Positions 7,060-14,781 of a stretch of 64,000 bases of DNA are shown in pieces. Source of the stretch: Mycolicibacterium neoaurum (lineage in GTDB: Bacteria; Actinomycetota; Actinomycetes; Mycobacteriales; Mycobacteriaceae); the NCBI RefSeq assembly GCF_036946495.1, contig NZ_JAQIIX010000002.1, positions 1,550,001-1,614,000 of the forward strand. Reading direction: 5' to 3'. The position numbers and the translations under genes are program-made. The notes beneath the pieces are model-generated. The model saw only the letters and a list, made by a program, of their open reading frames with translations, was not told the DNA's origin and made no database searches. Position 1 is the first letter of the stretch; each line of letters opens with the position of its first letter.

Positions 7060-8180
7060 CCCACACCGAGGCCGTCGACACGACCGCCGACGAGCAGACC
7101 GACCCGCGCTCATCGCAACTCCCCTACGCAGTAGCGGGCGTGCTGGTGGTCATCGCGCTCGGCGCGGCCACCCGATTCCTGGAGCAGCAGGTACCCGGCT
7201 GGGCGGCCGACAGCCCGCTGGCCAAGGTTGCCAAGTCGATCGAGTTCCCGGTCTACGCCATCGCACTGGGGCTGCTTGGCAACGTCATCCTGTCCAAAGT
7301 CGCTCTGCGGGAGGCACTCTCACGCGGATTCCGAACAGAGTTCTTCATCAAGACCGGGCTGGTGCTGCTCGGCGCATCGATCAACCTGAAGCTGCTGGTC
7401 ACCGCGGCCGGCCCGGCGATCGTCCAGGCGCTGCTACTGATCAGCATCGTCTTCGGCTTCACCTGGTGGCTGGGCGGACGCCTCGGCCTGGATGACAAAT
7501 TGCGCGCACTGCTCGCCTCGGCGGTATCCATCTGCGGCGTCAGCGCTGCCATCGCGGCTGCGGGCGCGGTGCAGGCCAAACGCGAACAGCTGGCCTACGC
7601 CGCGTCCTTGGTGATCATCTTCGCCCTCCCGTCGATCTTCCTTCTACCCTGGCTGGCAACGGTGTTCGGACTGTCCGATGCCGTGGCCGGAGCGTGGATC
7701 GGCGGCAATATCGACACCACCGCTGCGGTGGCAGCCGCCGGTGCGCTCGCCGGCGAGGATGCGCTGCAGATCGCGACCATCGTCAAGACCACCCAGAACG
7801 CGCTGATCGGCATCGTCGCGATCGCTTTGACCGCCTATTTCGCGCTGAAGGTGGAACGAAAGGCGGGCGCACAAGCACGACCCTCGCTACGCGAGTTCTG
7901 GGACCGCTTCCCCAAGTTCGTACTGGGGTTCATTGCGGCATCGATCATCGGGACGTTGTATCTGCAGTTCGGCGGCGACAAGGTGAACATCGCCACCGTC
8001 AACGATCTGCGCACCTGGTTCCTGATCTTCGCATTCGTCGCCATCGGATTGGAATTCTCGCTGCGCGGACTGCGCGAGGCCGGATGGCGTCCGATCGCCC
8101 TGTTCGCCTCCGCAACCGTGGTGAACATCGTGGCCGCCCTGGGTCTGGCTCTGCTGCTCTTCGGAAACTTCACGGTGTAG
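7056..8180 (+). CDS. YeiH/UPF0324-family membrane transporter (putative sulfate exporter family)
   Basis: 374 residues with about ten hydrophobic helices. Family signatures of PF03601 are visible, including KTGLVLLGASINLKLL, ICGVSAAIAAAGAV and the loop GGNIDTTAAVAAAGAL. These proteins are annotated as putative sulfate exporters, although direct transport evidence is sparse. The GTG start at 7056 overlaps the stop of a 35-residue membrane peptide that probably works with it. The C-terminus ends in hydrophobic helices without a cytosolic domain. Confidence 0.82.
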   Translation: MTHTEAVDTTADEQTDPRSSQLPYAVAGVLVVIALGAATRFLEQQVPGWAADSPLAKVAKSIEFPVYAIALGLLGNVILSKVALREALSRGFRTEFFIKTGLVLLGASINLKLLVTAAGPAIVQALLLISIVFGFTWWLGGRLGLDDKLRALLASAVSICGVSAAIAAAGAVQAKREQLAYAASLVIIFALPSIFLLPWLATVFGLSDAVAGAWIGGNIDTTAAVAAAGALAGEDALQIATIVKTTQNALIGIVAIALTAYFALKVERKAGAQARPSLREFWDRFPKFVLGFIAASIIGTLYLQFGGDKVNIATVNDLRTWFLIFAFVAIGLEFSLRGLREAGWRPIALFASATVVNIVAALGLALLLFGNFTV

Positions 8181-8209
8181 CCGGTCCGCAAGCGGGTTAC
8201 GCTCACGGC

Positions 8210-9157
8210 GTGCCGACACCCTGGTCCCGGCGAGGTTTCCTGCTGGCGCTTGCCTCCGGATCGGCGGCAGCCGCTGCCGCGTGCAGCTCCGAGCCTCGGC
8301 CAGGCGCCGTCGCCGACGACGGGTCCGTCACCGTCCAACACGCATTCGGCGAAACCCGCGTGCCCGCGCCGCCCACGCGGGTGGTCAGCGCCGGGCTGAC
8401 CGGTCAGGATTGCCTGATGGCCGTCGGCGTCATCCCCGTCGGGGTGACCGAATGGTTCGGTGGGCAGCCGTTCGCCACCTGGCCATGGGCGCTCCCGGCC
8501 CTCGGCACCGCCCGACCGGTGGTGCTCAACCTCGACAACGGTATCGACGTCGACGCCATCGCGGCACTCGATCCCGATCTGATCATCGCGACCAACGCCG
8601 GCCTGGACCGTGACACCTACGACCGGTTGTCCGATATCGCGCCGACGATCGCCCAGTCCGGGACGCAGGCCTTCTTCGAACCGTGGAAGGAGCAGGCCGC
8701 AGCCATCGGCGCCGCGGTGTTCAAACACGATGAGATGACCCGGCTGATCGCCGACATCGACACCCGGTTCACGACCGCGGGTACCGAAAACCCCCAGTTC
8801 AAGGGCAAACGAGCGCTGCTCTTGCAGGGCAGCCTCGAGGGCGGCGACGTCGTGGTGACGCCACCGGGCTGGCGCACCGAGTTCCTGACCCAGCTCGGTT
8901 TCACCGTGGCCGACACCGACGCCACCGTGCCGCGCGATCGGATGGCGCAGGTGCTCGGCGCGGCCGATGTTCTCATCTGGTGCGCCGACGACGCCGAGAC
9001 TGCGGTGCTGACCGCGGACCCCATCATCGCCGAACGGGGCGCACGCAACGTCTTCACCGGCCGCGACCTGGCCGCGGCGATCGCCTTCAGTTCGCCGTTG
9101 TCGCTGCCCGCGGTCGCCGACCAGCTCCCGGCCATGCTCAGGCCCGCGCTGGCCTGA
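8210..9157 (+). CDS. FecB/FepB-like iron(III)-siderophore substrate-binding lipoprotein
   Basis: 315 residues from GTG 8210, which follows a TACGCT -10 by 6 nt (leaderless candidate). The N-terminus has a twin-arginine motif SRRGFLLAL and a lipobox ending at AAAAACSS, so it should be exported by Tat and lipid-anchored. The mature part is a PF01497 helical-backbone-metal-receptor fold (VVSAGLTGQDCLMAVGVIPVG; LDPDLIIATNAG). It corresponds in context to M. tuberculosis FecB2 (Rv0265c). No permease or ATPase is adjacent, so it must use a distant transporter or have a separate role. The ligand is not deducible. Confidence 0.85.
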   Translation: MPTPWSRRGFLLALASGSAAAAAACSSEPRPGAVADDGSVTVQHAFGETRVPAPPTRVVSAGLTGQDCLMAVGVIPVGVTEWFGGQPFATWPWALPALGTARPVVLNLDNGIDVDAIAALDPDLIIATNAGLDRDTYDRLSDIAPTIAQSGTQAFFEPWKEQAAAIGAAVFKHDEMTRLIADIDTRFTTAGTENPQFKGKRALLLQGSLEGGDVVVTPPGWRTEFLTQLGFTVADTDATVPRDRMAQVLGAADVLIWCADDAETAVLTADPIIAERGARNVFTGRDLAAAIAFSSPLSLPAVADQLPAMLRPALA

Positions 9158-9169
9158 CAAGATATCCGG

Positions 9170-9856
9170 GTGAGCAGTCCGAACGACACCCAACATGGCC
9201 CGTCCTACGCGCAGGTCGGTTCGGCCTACTATCCGATCTTCGTAGCGGTCTTCACCGCACTGGTGATCATCTCCAACGTCACCGCCACCAAGGGCGTCGA
9301 GTTCGGCCCGATCATCACCGACGGCGGGTTCATCGTCTTCCCGCTGACCTATGTGATCGGCGACGTACTGTCCGAGGTCTACGGATTCAAGGCGGCCCGG
9401 CGCGCGATCCTCACCGGTTTTGCGATGAATGCCCTTGCCGCCGCAGCGTTCTGGGCAACCGTGTACCTGCCGGCCGCAGATTTCTACCCGAACCAGGAAC
9501 ACTTGGAGAACATCGTCAGCGCCTATACCGGGCTGATCATCGCGGGCATGGCCGGCTTTCTCGTCGGGCAGACACTGAATGCCTGGTCGTTGGTGCTCAT
9601 CAAGGAACGGACCAAGGAAAAGCATCTCTGGGCACGTCTTGTCGGGTCGACCTTCGTCGGGCAGCTCGGTGACACGGTCGTGTTCTGCGCCATCGCGGCC
9701 AGCGTCATCGGTATCACCTCGTTCAGCGACTTCTTGATCTACACCGCGCAGGGATGGTTCTACAAGACCATCGTCGAGGTGGTGCTGCTGCCCGTCACCT
9801 ACCGGGTGATCGCGATGGTCAAGCGTCGCGAACCGACCTATCAGCCGGTCGCGTGA
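9170..9856 (+). CDS. Queuosine-precursor transporter (YhhQ family)
   Basis: 228 residues and about six transmembrane helices. The VUT/YhhQ signature is clear: NVTATKGVEFG, PLTYVIGDVLSEVYGFKAARRAI and the terminal WFYKTIVEVVLLPVTYRVI. The family imports queuine/preQ-type bases for tRNA queuosine. It starts with GTG 9170, 12 nt after the binding-protein stop, so it may be cotranscribed, though the functions are unrelated. No queuosine biosynthesis gene is present in the window, consistent with salvage. Confidence 0.87.
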   Translation: MSSPNDTQHGPSYAQVGSAYYPIFVAVFTALVIISNVTATKGVEFGPIITDGGFIVFPLTYVIGDVLSEVYGFKAARRAILTGFAMNALAAAAFWATVYLPAADFYPNQEHLENIVSAYTGLIIAGMAGFLVGQTLNAWSLVLIKERTKEKHLWARLVGSTFVGQLGDTVVFCAIAASVIGITSFSDFLIYTAQGWFYKTIVEVVLLPVTYRVIAMVKRREPTYQPVA

Positions 9857-9930
9857 ACGCGCGTATGAACCTTTGTTAAGGCTCCTCTGTCAAACCCCTC
9901 AGACACGTCGAACGCCACGTTACCCGGCGG

Positions 9931-9943
9931 TAGCTTCGGTAGA
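9931..9943 (+). promoter_or_regulatory. Leaderless promoter of pxpB
   Basis: TAGCTT (9931-9936) is a good -10 and ends 6 nt before the ATG at 9943, so the transcript should start at or next to the initiation codon. No Shine-Dalgarno sequence is seen. Confidence 0.5.
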
Positions 9944-10602
9944 TGACGCTGACAACGGATGTCCACGTGCCCGGTGATCTGGGCACCGTTCGCGATTACG
10001 GCGATCAGGCGCTGCTGCTCGAGTTCGACGGCACCGCGGCGGTATTGGCCTGGACCGACACGCTGAAGAGCGCCGGGCTGCCCGGCGTCCTCGACATCGT
10101 GCCCGCCTCCCGGACGATCCTGGTGACACTGGCGGGCCCACGGTATCTGGCCCCCACCCGGCAACGGCTCAAAGCCCTGCGCCTGCAGCGTTCCGTCGAC
10201 GCATACGGCAAGGCGGCCCAGCCCGACGTCGTGATCGAGGTGACCTATGACGGTGACGACCTGGCCGAGGTCGCCGAGCTGACAGGCCTGAGCGCCGCCG
10301 AGGTGGTCGCCGCCCACACCGGCACGCTGTGGCAGGTCGGATTCGGCGGCTTCGCACCGGGATTCGCCTACCTGATCGGTGGTGACCCGCGACTGCAGGT
10401 GCCCCGTCGCGCCGAGCCACGGACCCGGGTTCCGGCCGGATCAGTCGGTCTGGCAGGCGAATTCAGCGGGGTCTACCCCCGCGAGTCTCCCGGTGGCTGG
10501 CAGCTGATCGGACGCACATCGGCAGTTCTGTTCGACGTCACCCGCGACCGGCCCGCCCTGCTCACGCCGGGGATGACCGTCGCGTTCCGGGCGGCATCAT
10601 GA
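9943..10602 (+). CDS. pxpB: 5-oxoprolinase subunit PxpB (KipI/AHS1 family)
   Basis: 219 residues of the AHS1/PF02682 family. The diagnostic segment GFGGFAPGFAYLIGGDPRLQVPRR and the ESPGGWQLIGRT motif are present. With PxpC and PxpA this subunit takes part in ATP-dependent opening of 5-oxoproline to glutamate. It overlaps pxpC by 4 bp (ATGA), the normal arrangement. It corresponds in context to Rv0264c. No pxpA (LamB/YcsF) gene lies beside it. Confidence 0.9.
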   Translation: MTLTTDVHVPGDLGTVRDYGDQALLLEFDGTAAVLAWTDTLKSAGLPGVLDIVPASRTILVTLAGPRYLAPTRQRLKALRLQRSVDAYGKAAQPDVVIEVTYDGDDLAEVAELTGLSAAEVVAAHTGTLWQVGFGGFAPGFAYLIGGDPRLQVPRRAEPRTRVPAGSVGLAGEFSGVYPRESPGGWQLIGRTSAVLFDVTRDRPALLTPGMTVAFRAAS

Positions 10603-11483
10603 GCGTCACGCTGGAAGTACTGCGCACCGGACCGCTGGCCCTGGTGGAGGATCTCGGCAGACCCGGTATGGCGCATATGGGGGTGACCACTTCGGGCGCC
10701 GCCGACCGGCGGGCGCACACCCTGGCCAACCGACTGGTCGCCAACCCCGGTGAGCACGCGACCGTCGAGGTCACCTTCGGTGGATTCTCCGCCCGCGTAC
10801 ACGGCGGGGATGTCACCATCGCCGTCACCGGCGCCGATACCGACCCGGCCGTCAACGGAGTTCCCTTCGGCACCAACAGCATCCACTACGCGCGCGACGG
10901 TGAGGTGATCTCATTGGGAGCACCGCACTCCGGACTGCGAAGCTACCTGGCGGTGCGCGGCGGGATCGACGTGGCCCCGGTGCTCGGTTCACGCAGCTAT
11001 GACGTGATGTCGGCGATCGGCCCGGCACCTCTGCGCGTCGGTGACATGCTGCCGATCGGGGAACACAGCACCGACTTCCCCGAGCTCGACCAGGCGCCCG
11101 TGGGGTCCATCTCACCGGAGATCGTGGACCTCCAGGTCGTTCCGGGCCCGCGTGACGACTGGTTCGTCGATCCCGACATCCTGGTCCGCACCAACTGGCT
11201 GGTGACCAACCGCAGCGACCGGGTCGGCATGCGACTGGTCGGGATGCCGCTGGAGCACCGCCGACCCGATCGGCAGCTGCCCAGCGAGGGCGCCACCCGC
11301 GGGGCGATCCAGATACCGCCCAACGGTTTTCCGGTCATCCTCGGCCCCGACCATCCGGTGACCGGTGGCTACCCGGTGATCGGCGTGGTCACCGACGAGG
11401 ACATCGACAAACTGGGCCAGGTGCGCCCCGGACAGACGGTCCGGCTGCACTGGTCGCGGCCGCGCCTCCCGCACGACATTTGA
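10599..11483 (+). CDS. pxpC: 5-oxoprolinase subunit PxpC (KipA/AHS2 family)
   Basis: 294 residues of the AHS2/PF02626 family, with the opening GPLALVEDLGRPGMAHMGV and the distal segment IQIPPNGFPVILGPDHPVTGGYPVIGVV as expected. It is the biotin-carboxylase-like partner of PxpB and starts at the ATGA overlap. Together they form the BC half of prokaryotic 5-oxoprolinase; PxpA must be encoded elsewhere or be absent. It matches Rv0263c in position. Confidence 0.9.
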   Translation: MSVTLEVLRTGPLALVEDLGRPGMAHMGVTTSGAADRRAHTLANRLVANPGEHATVEVTFGGFSARVHGGDVTIAVTGADTDPAVNGVPFGTNSIHYARDGEVISLGAPHSGLRSYLAVRGGIDVAPVLGSRSYDVMSAIGPAPLRVGDMLPIGEHSTDFPELDQAPVGSISPEIVDLQVVPGPRDDWFVDPDILVRTNWLVTNRSDRVGMRLVGMPLEHRRPDRQLPSEGATRGAIQIPPNGFPVILGPDHPVTGGYPVIGVVTDEDIDKLGQVRPGQTVRLHWSRPRLPHDI

Positions 11484-11499
11484 TGGTAGAAACGGCTGT

Positions 11500-12084
11500 G
11501 TGCGCAGTCACACACCGGGACCGACCGCGGTCCGCGACGTCCACACCGCGCGGCTGATCCACACCGCCGACCTGGACGCCGAAACCCGCACGGACGCCCG
11601 CCGCATGGTCGTCGAGGCCTTCGCCGATGACACCGAGGACACCTTCGACGATTCGGACTGGGAGCACGCGCTCGGCGGCATGCACGCTCTGATCTTTCAC
11701 CGTGGCGCGATCATCGCCCATGGAGCCGTCGTCCAACGCCGGCTGCTGTACCGCGATATGCCGCTACGGTGCGGCTACGTCGAGGCCGTTGCGGTCCGCG
11801 CGGACTGGCGTAGGCAGGGCCTGGGCACCGCCATCATGGATGCGTTGGAACAGGTGTTGCGCGGGGCCTACCAGCTGGGTGCGCTCGGCGCCTCGGAAGC
11901 CGGGATGCAGCTGTATCTGCCGCGCGGCTGGCAGCAGTGGCAGGGGCCCACCTCGGTGCTGGCGCCGAGCGGTACCACCCGCACCCCGGACGACGATGGT
12001 GGTGTGTACGTCCTTCCCGTCACTGTCGAACTGGACACCAGCGCGGAGCTCAGCTGTGATTGGCGCGCAGGCGACGTCTGGTAA
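11500..12084 (+). CDS. aac(2')-I: Aminoglycoside 2'-N-acetyltransferase, AAC(2')-I
   Basis: 194 residues. It matches the intrinsic mycobacterial AAC(2') family (M. tuberculosis AAC(2')-Ic, Rv0262c) along its whole length: HTARLIHTADLD near the start, DWEHALGGMHALIFHRGAIIAH in the middle, the GNAT acetyl-CoA loop VRADWRRQGLG, and the C-terminal hallmark TSAELSCDWRAGDVW. It acetylates the 2'-amino group of gentamicin/kanamycin-B-class aminoglycosides using acetyl-CoA; its native substrate is not settled. The GTG start is 16 nt after pxpC. It is intrinsic rather than acquired, judging by conserved context and base composition. Confidence 0.95.
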   Translation: MRSHTPGPTAVRDVHTARLIHTADLDAETRTDARRMVVEAFADDTEDTFDDSDWEHALGGMHALIFHRGAIIAHGAVVQRRLLYRDMPLRCGYVEAVAVRADWRRQGLGTAIMDALEQVLRGAYQLGALGASEAGMQLYLPRGWQQWQGPTSVLAPSGTTRTPDDDGGVYVLPVTVELDTSAELSCDWRAGDVW

Positions 12085-12249
12085 TGCCTGGTCAGGACCT
12101 CACCGCCGGCAACGCGCCATGGTGAGCGGAAGTTCACGGCCGGGTTATCGACAGCAGCGCCCCCGCAACAAAGCGCTCATAGCCTCAGATCGATGTTGCC
12201 CGCAGCCACCGCAGCACGGCCTGCGGCGACACCCGCGCGCAATCGCGGA

Positions 12250-12265
12250 GTAACAGCCCGGAAAC
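12250..12265 (+). promoter_or_regulatory. GlnR-type box upstream of nnaR
   Basis: GTAAC-AGCCCG-GAAAC fits the actinobacterial GlnR consensus gTnAC-N6-GaAAC exactly in both half-sites. It ends 22 nt before the nnaR start. Nitrogen-limitation control of nitrite assimilation by GlnR is established in mycobacteria, and this places nnaR directly under it. Confidence 0.65.
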
Positions 12266-12287
12266 ACCGACTGAATACACAGGTGAC

Positions 12288-13436
12288 ATGACTGGACCTG
12301 ACTGGGCGCCGCTCACCGGGTTCCGGGTGGCGGTGACCTCGGCGCGACGCAGTGAAGAGCTGGCCGCCCTGCTCACCCGGCGCGGTGCCGACGTGACCAG
12401 TGCCGCCGCCATCACGATGGTGCCGCTACCCGATGACGACGAGCTGCGGGCCAATACGGAGGCGCTGATCGCGTCCCCGCCCGATATCGTGATCGCGACC
12501 ACCGGGATCGGGTTCCGCGGCTGGATCGCGGCCGCTGACGGCTGGGGCCTTGCCCATGATCTGACCGCCGCGCTCGGCAACGCCAGGATCGTCTCGAGGG
12601 GACCGAAGGCCACCGGCGCACTGCGCGCCGCCGGTCTGCCAGAGGAATGGTCCCCGGAGTCCGAGTCCTCCCGTGAGCTGCTGCACTACCTGTTGGAGGG
12701 CGGCATCGTCGGCATGCGCATCGCCGTTCAGTTGCACGGCACCAACGACGACTGGGACCCCTTCCCCGAGTTCCTCGACGAGTTGCGCGCCGCGGGTGCC
12801 GACGTCGTGCCCATCCGGGTGTATCGATGGAACCCGGCGCCGCGCAACGGTCCCTTCGATCAATTGGTGCTGAGCATTGCCGACCAGCGTTTCGACGCCG
12901 TCAGCTTCACCTCCGCCCCGGCGGTCGCTGCCCTGCTCTTGCGCGCGACCGATCTCGGCGTGGAGCCGGCGGTGCTGGACGCCCTGCGCACCAACGTGCA
13001 CGCGATGTGCGTCGGCCCGATCACCGCCCGTCCGCTGGTCCGCCTGGGGGTGCCCACCTCCGCTCCGGAACGGATGCGGCTGGGTGCCCTGGCCCGCCAC
13101 ATCACCGACGAGTTGCCGCTGTTGCAGTCACGCCGGATGCGGGTGGCCGGGCATCTGCTGGAGATCCGCGGCACCTGCGTACTGGTCGACGATGTGGTCA
13201 AGGAACTACCGCCGGCGGGGATGGCCACCATCCGCGCCCTCGCTCATCGGCCGGGCTCGGTGGTGTCCCGCCAGGATCTTCTCGATGCGCTACCGGGAAG
13301 TGGCACCGACACCCACGCCGTCGAGACCGCAGTGCTGCGGTTACGAAACGCACTGGGTGACAAGAACATCGTGACAACCGTGGTCAAGCGGGGCTACCGG
13401 TTGGCCGTCGATGAGTACCCGATGGGAGTGTCATGA
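12288..13436 (+). CDS. nnaR: NnaR-type nitrate/nitrite assimilation regulator (HemD-like + winged helix)
   Basis: 382 residues with two parts. Residues about 1-260 form a uroporphyrinogen-III synthase-like (HEM4) domain. Residues about 285-380 form an OmpR/PhoB-type winged helix (RQDLLDALPGSGTDTHAVETAVLRLRNALG, then VVKRGYRLAV). This fusion is the Rv0260c/NnaR family, which in M. smegmatis works with GlnR to activate nitrate/nitrite genes. It overlaps the downstream chelatase by 4 bp, has a GlnR-type box upstream, and nirBD lies about 1 kb away. The HemD fold may sense a tetrapyrrole or may be vestigial. The narK3 gene found next to it in M. tuberculosis is absent here. Confidence 0.85.
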   Translation: MTGPDWAPLTGFRVAVTSARRSEELAALLTRRGADVTSAAAITMVPLPDDDELRANTEALIASPPDIVIATTGIGFRGWIAAADGWGLAHDLTAALGNARIVSRGPKATGALRAAGLPEEWSPESESSRELLHYLLEGGIVGMRIAVQLHGTNDDWDPFPEFLDELRAAGADVVPIRVYRWNPAPRNGPFDQLVLSIADQRFDAVSFTSAPAVAALLLRATDLGVEPAVLDALRTNVHAMCVGPITARPLVRLGVPTSAPERMRLGALARHITDELPLLQSRRMRVAGHLLEIRGTCVLVDDVVKELPPAGMATIRALAHRPGSVVSRQDLLDALPGSGTDTHAVETAVLRLRNALGDKNIVTTVVKRGYRLAVDEYPMGVS

Positions 13437-14137
13437 ATCGCGACGTCTCCGCGGTGCTGGTAGCCCACGGCACCCGCAAACCGGGCGGTGTCGACATGAT
13501 CGGCCAACTGGCCGAACGTGTCTCGGATCTGCTGGATCGCGAGGTCCATGTGGCTTTCGTCGATGTATTGGGGCCGACACCGACGGAGGTCTTGGACAGA
13601 GTGCCCGCCGACCGGCCCGCTGTCGTGGTGCCGGCCTTCCTGGCCGGTGGCTACCATGTTCGCGCCGACGTCCCGGCGCACGTCGCGGCCAGCACACACC
13701 CGGCCGTGACAGTGACCCCACCCCTGGGCCCGTGTCATGGCACGGTGCGCGTACTCGCCGACCGGTTGCAGGAATCCGGCTGGCGCCCGGGCGATTCGGT
13801 GGTCATGGCCGCTGCGGGCACATCGGATCGCAGCGCACAATCCGACCTGCGCCAGACCGCGGCCATGCTGTCGGCCCTGATCGGTGACCGAGTGGAACTG
13901 GGTTACGCCGCCACCGGTGCGCCCACGGTGACCGATGCCGTGCAGGCGGCACGGGCACGTGGCCGACGGATCGCGGTGGCGTCCTACCTGCTGGCCGACG
14001 GGCTGTTCCAGGACCGGCTGCGCAACTCGGGCGCCGACCTGGTTGCCGACCCGCTGGGCATCCACCCGGGGATGGTCCGGTTGATCGCCAGCCGGTTCCG
14101 CCGCGCCGCCGCCTTCCGGTTGTCGACCGCCGCCTGA
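13433..14137 (+). CDS. Sirohydrochlorin chelatase-like protein (CbiX/SirB family)
   Basis: 234 residues in two CbiX repeats. The first begins SAVLVAHGTRKPGG, with the catalytic His of the HGTR motif at about residue 13. A second metal-site His occurs at LGPCHGTVRVLADRL in the middle. The family inserts Fe2+ (or Co2+) into sirohydrochlorin. Siroheme is the active-site cofactor of NirB encoded next door, so a ferrochelatase (SirB-like) role is most likely. ATGA overlap with nnaR shows one operon. It matches Rv0259c in context. Confidence 0.82.
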   Translation: MNRDVSAVLVAHGTRKPGGVDMIGQLAERVSDLLDREVHVAFVDVLGPTPTEVLDRVPADRPAVVVPAFLAGGYHVRADVPAHVAASTHPAVTVTPPLGPCHGTVRVLADRLQESGWRPGDSVVMAAAGTSDRSAQSDLRQTAAMLSALIGDRVELGYAATGAPTVTDAVQAARARGRRIAVASYLLADGLFQDRLRNSGADLVADPLGIHPGMVRLIASRFRRAAAFRLSTAA

Positions 14138-14183
14138 CCAGCCGATTCGGGCCCGGCCCATCTGCTGGGCTAGGATCGTGCAA

Positions 14184-14444
14184 ATGGCTTCGGTGGGGCA
14201 GAGTGAGCGTTTGCGCGCGCACTTGGTGAGCGCGTTGCAACAGGAAAATCGGCCCATGACGACGGCCGAGTTGCGAGATTACGTTCTGCGACAGGGTGAT
14301 TCGGTCGCGGTCATCGAGTCGGTGTATCGCAACCTGACCGTGCTGCAGCGCCGCGGTGACGTGGTGCGCCATCCCGGTCCCGGCCGCGACGCCCAGTGGG
14401 CGGCCGCGGTCACGCAGCGATCTGCACAAGACCGTCCGGCGTGA
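14184..14444 (+). CDS. Small winged-helix-like DNA-binding protein
   Basis: 86 residues from ATG 14184. TAGGAT (14171-14176) ends 7 nt before it, so the mRNA is probably leaderless; a GTG two codons upstream is the alternative. The segment MTTAELRDYVLRQGDSVAVIESVYRNLTVLQRRGDVVRHPGPGRDAQW resembles the winged-helix half of Fur/FUR-like or similar two-domain regulators. No metal or ligand domain is present. Its 3' end overlaps the end of nirD on the opposite strand by 35 bp. It probably regulates, or is regulated with, the nitrite genes; no specific family is claimed. Confidence 0.6.
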   Translation: MASVGQSERLRAHLVSALQQENRPMTTAELRDYVLRQGDSVAVIESVYRNLTVLQRRGDVVRHPGPGRDAQWAAAVTQRSAQDRPA

Positions 14445-14781
14445 CCCTGGTCCGGTAGACCGGCAACGATACCGCCGGATCGTCAAGGCAGACTCCGTCA
14501 TCCAAGGCGAATGCCTGCTTCTTGATCGGAGTCTGCACGCAGGCCCGCCCGCCCCGATCCCCCACGATGCCGCGCGATATCACGGCCGCACCGGAGAACG
14601 GGTCGATGTTGCCCACCGCATGCAGCGAGCCGTCGTCGAGCCGGAACAGGGCCGCCTGCAGACCGCCGGGCAGTAACACCCCGACGCCCCGATTGGGCAG
14701 TAACCGGTCCAGCGGGCATGCTGTTGTCCAGACCGTATTCGTGTTGGCTGCAAGGTCTTTACGATCATCAGTGATGGTCAT
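14410..14781 (-). CDS. nirD: Nitrite reductase [NAD(P)H] small subunit
   Basis: 123 residues with a Rieske-like fold of the NirD family: TACPLDRLLPNRGVGVLLPGG, IDPFSGAAVISRGIVGD and the C-terminal CVQTPIKKQAFALDDGVCLDD. Like other NirD proteins it lacks the full Cys/His ligand set for a [2Fe-2S] cluster. It partners NirB in the cytosolic assimilatory reduction of nitrite to ammonium. The start ATG 14781 overlaps the nirB stop (ATGA). Confidence 0.92.
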   Translation of the reverse strand: MTITDDRKDLAANTNTVWTTACPLDRLLPNRGVGVLLPGGLQAALFRLDDGSLHAVGNIDPFSGAAVISRGIVGDRGGRACVQTPIKKQAFALDDGVCLDDPAVSLPVYRTRVTPDGLVQIAA

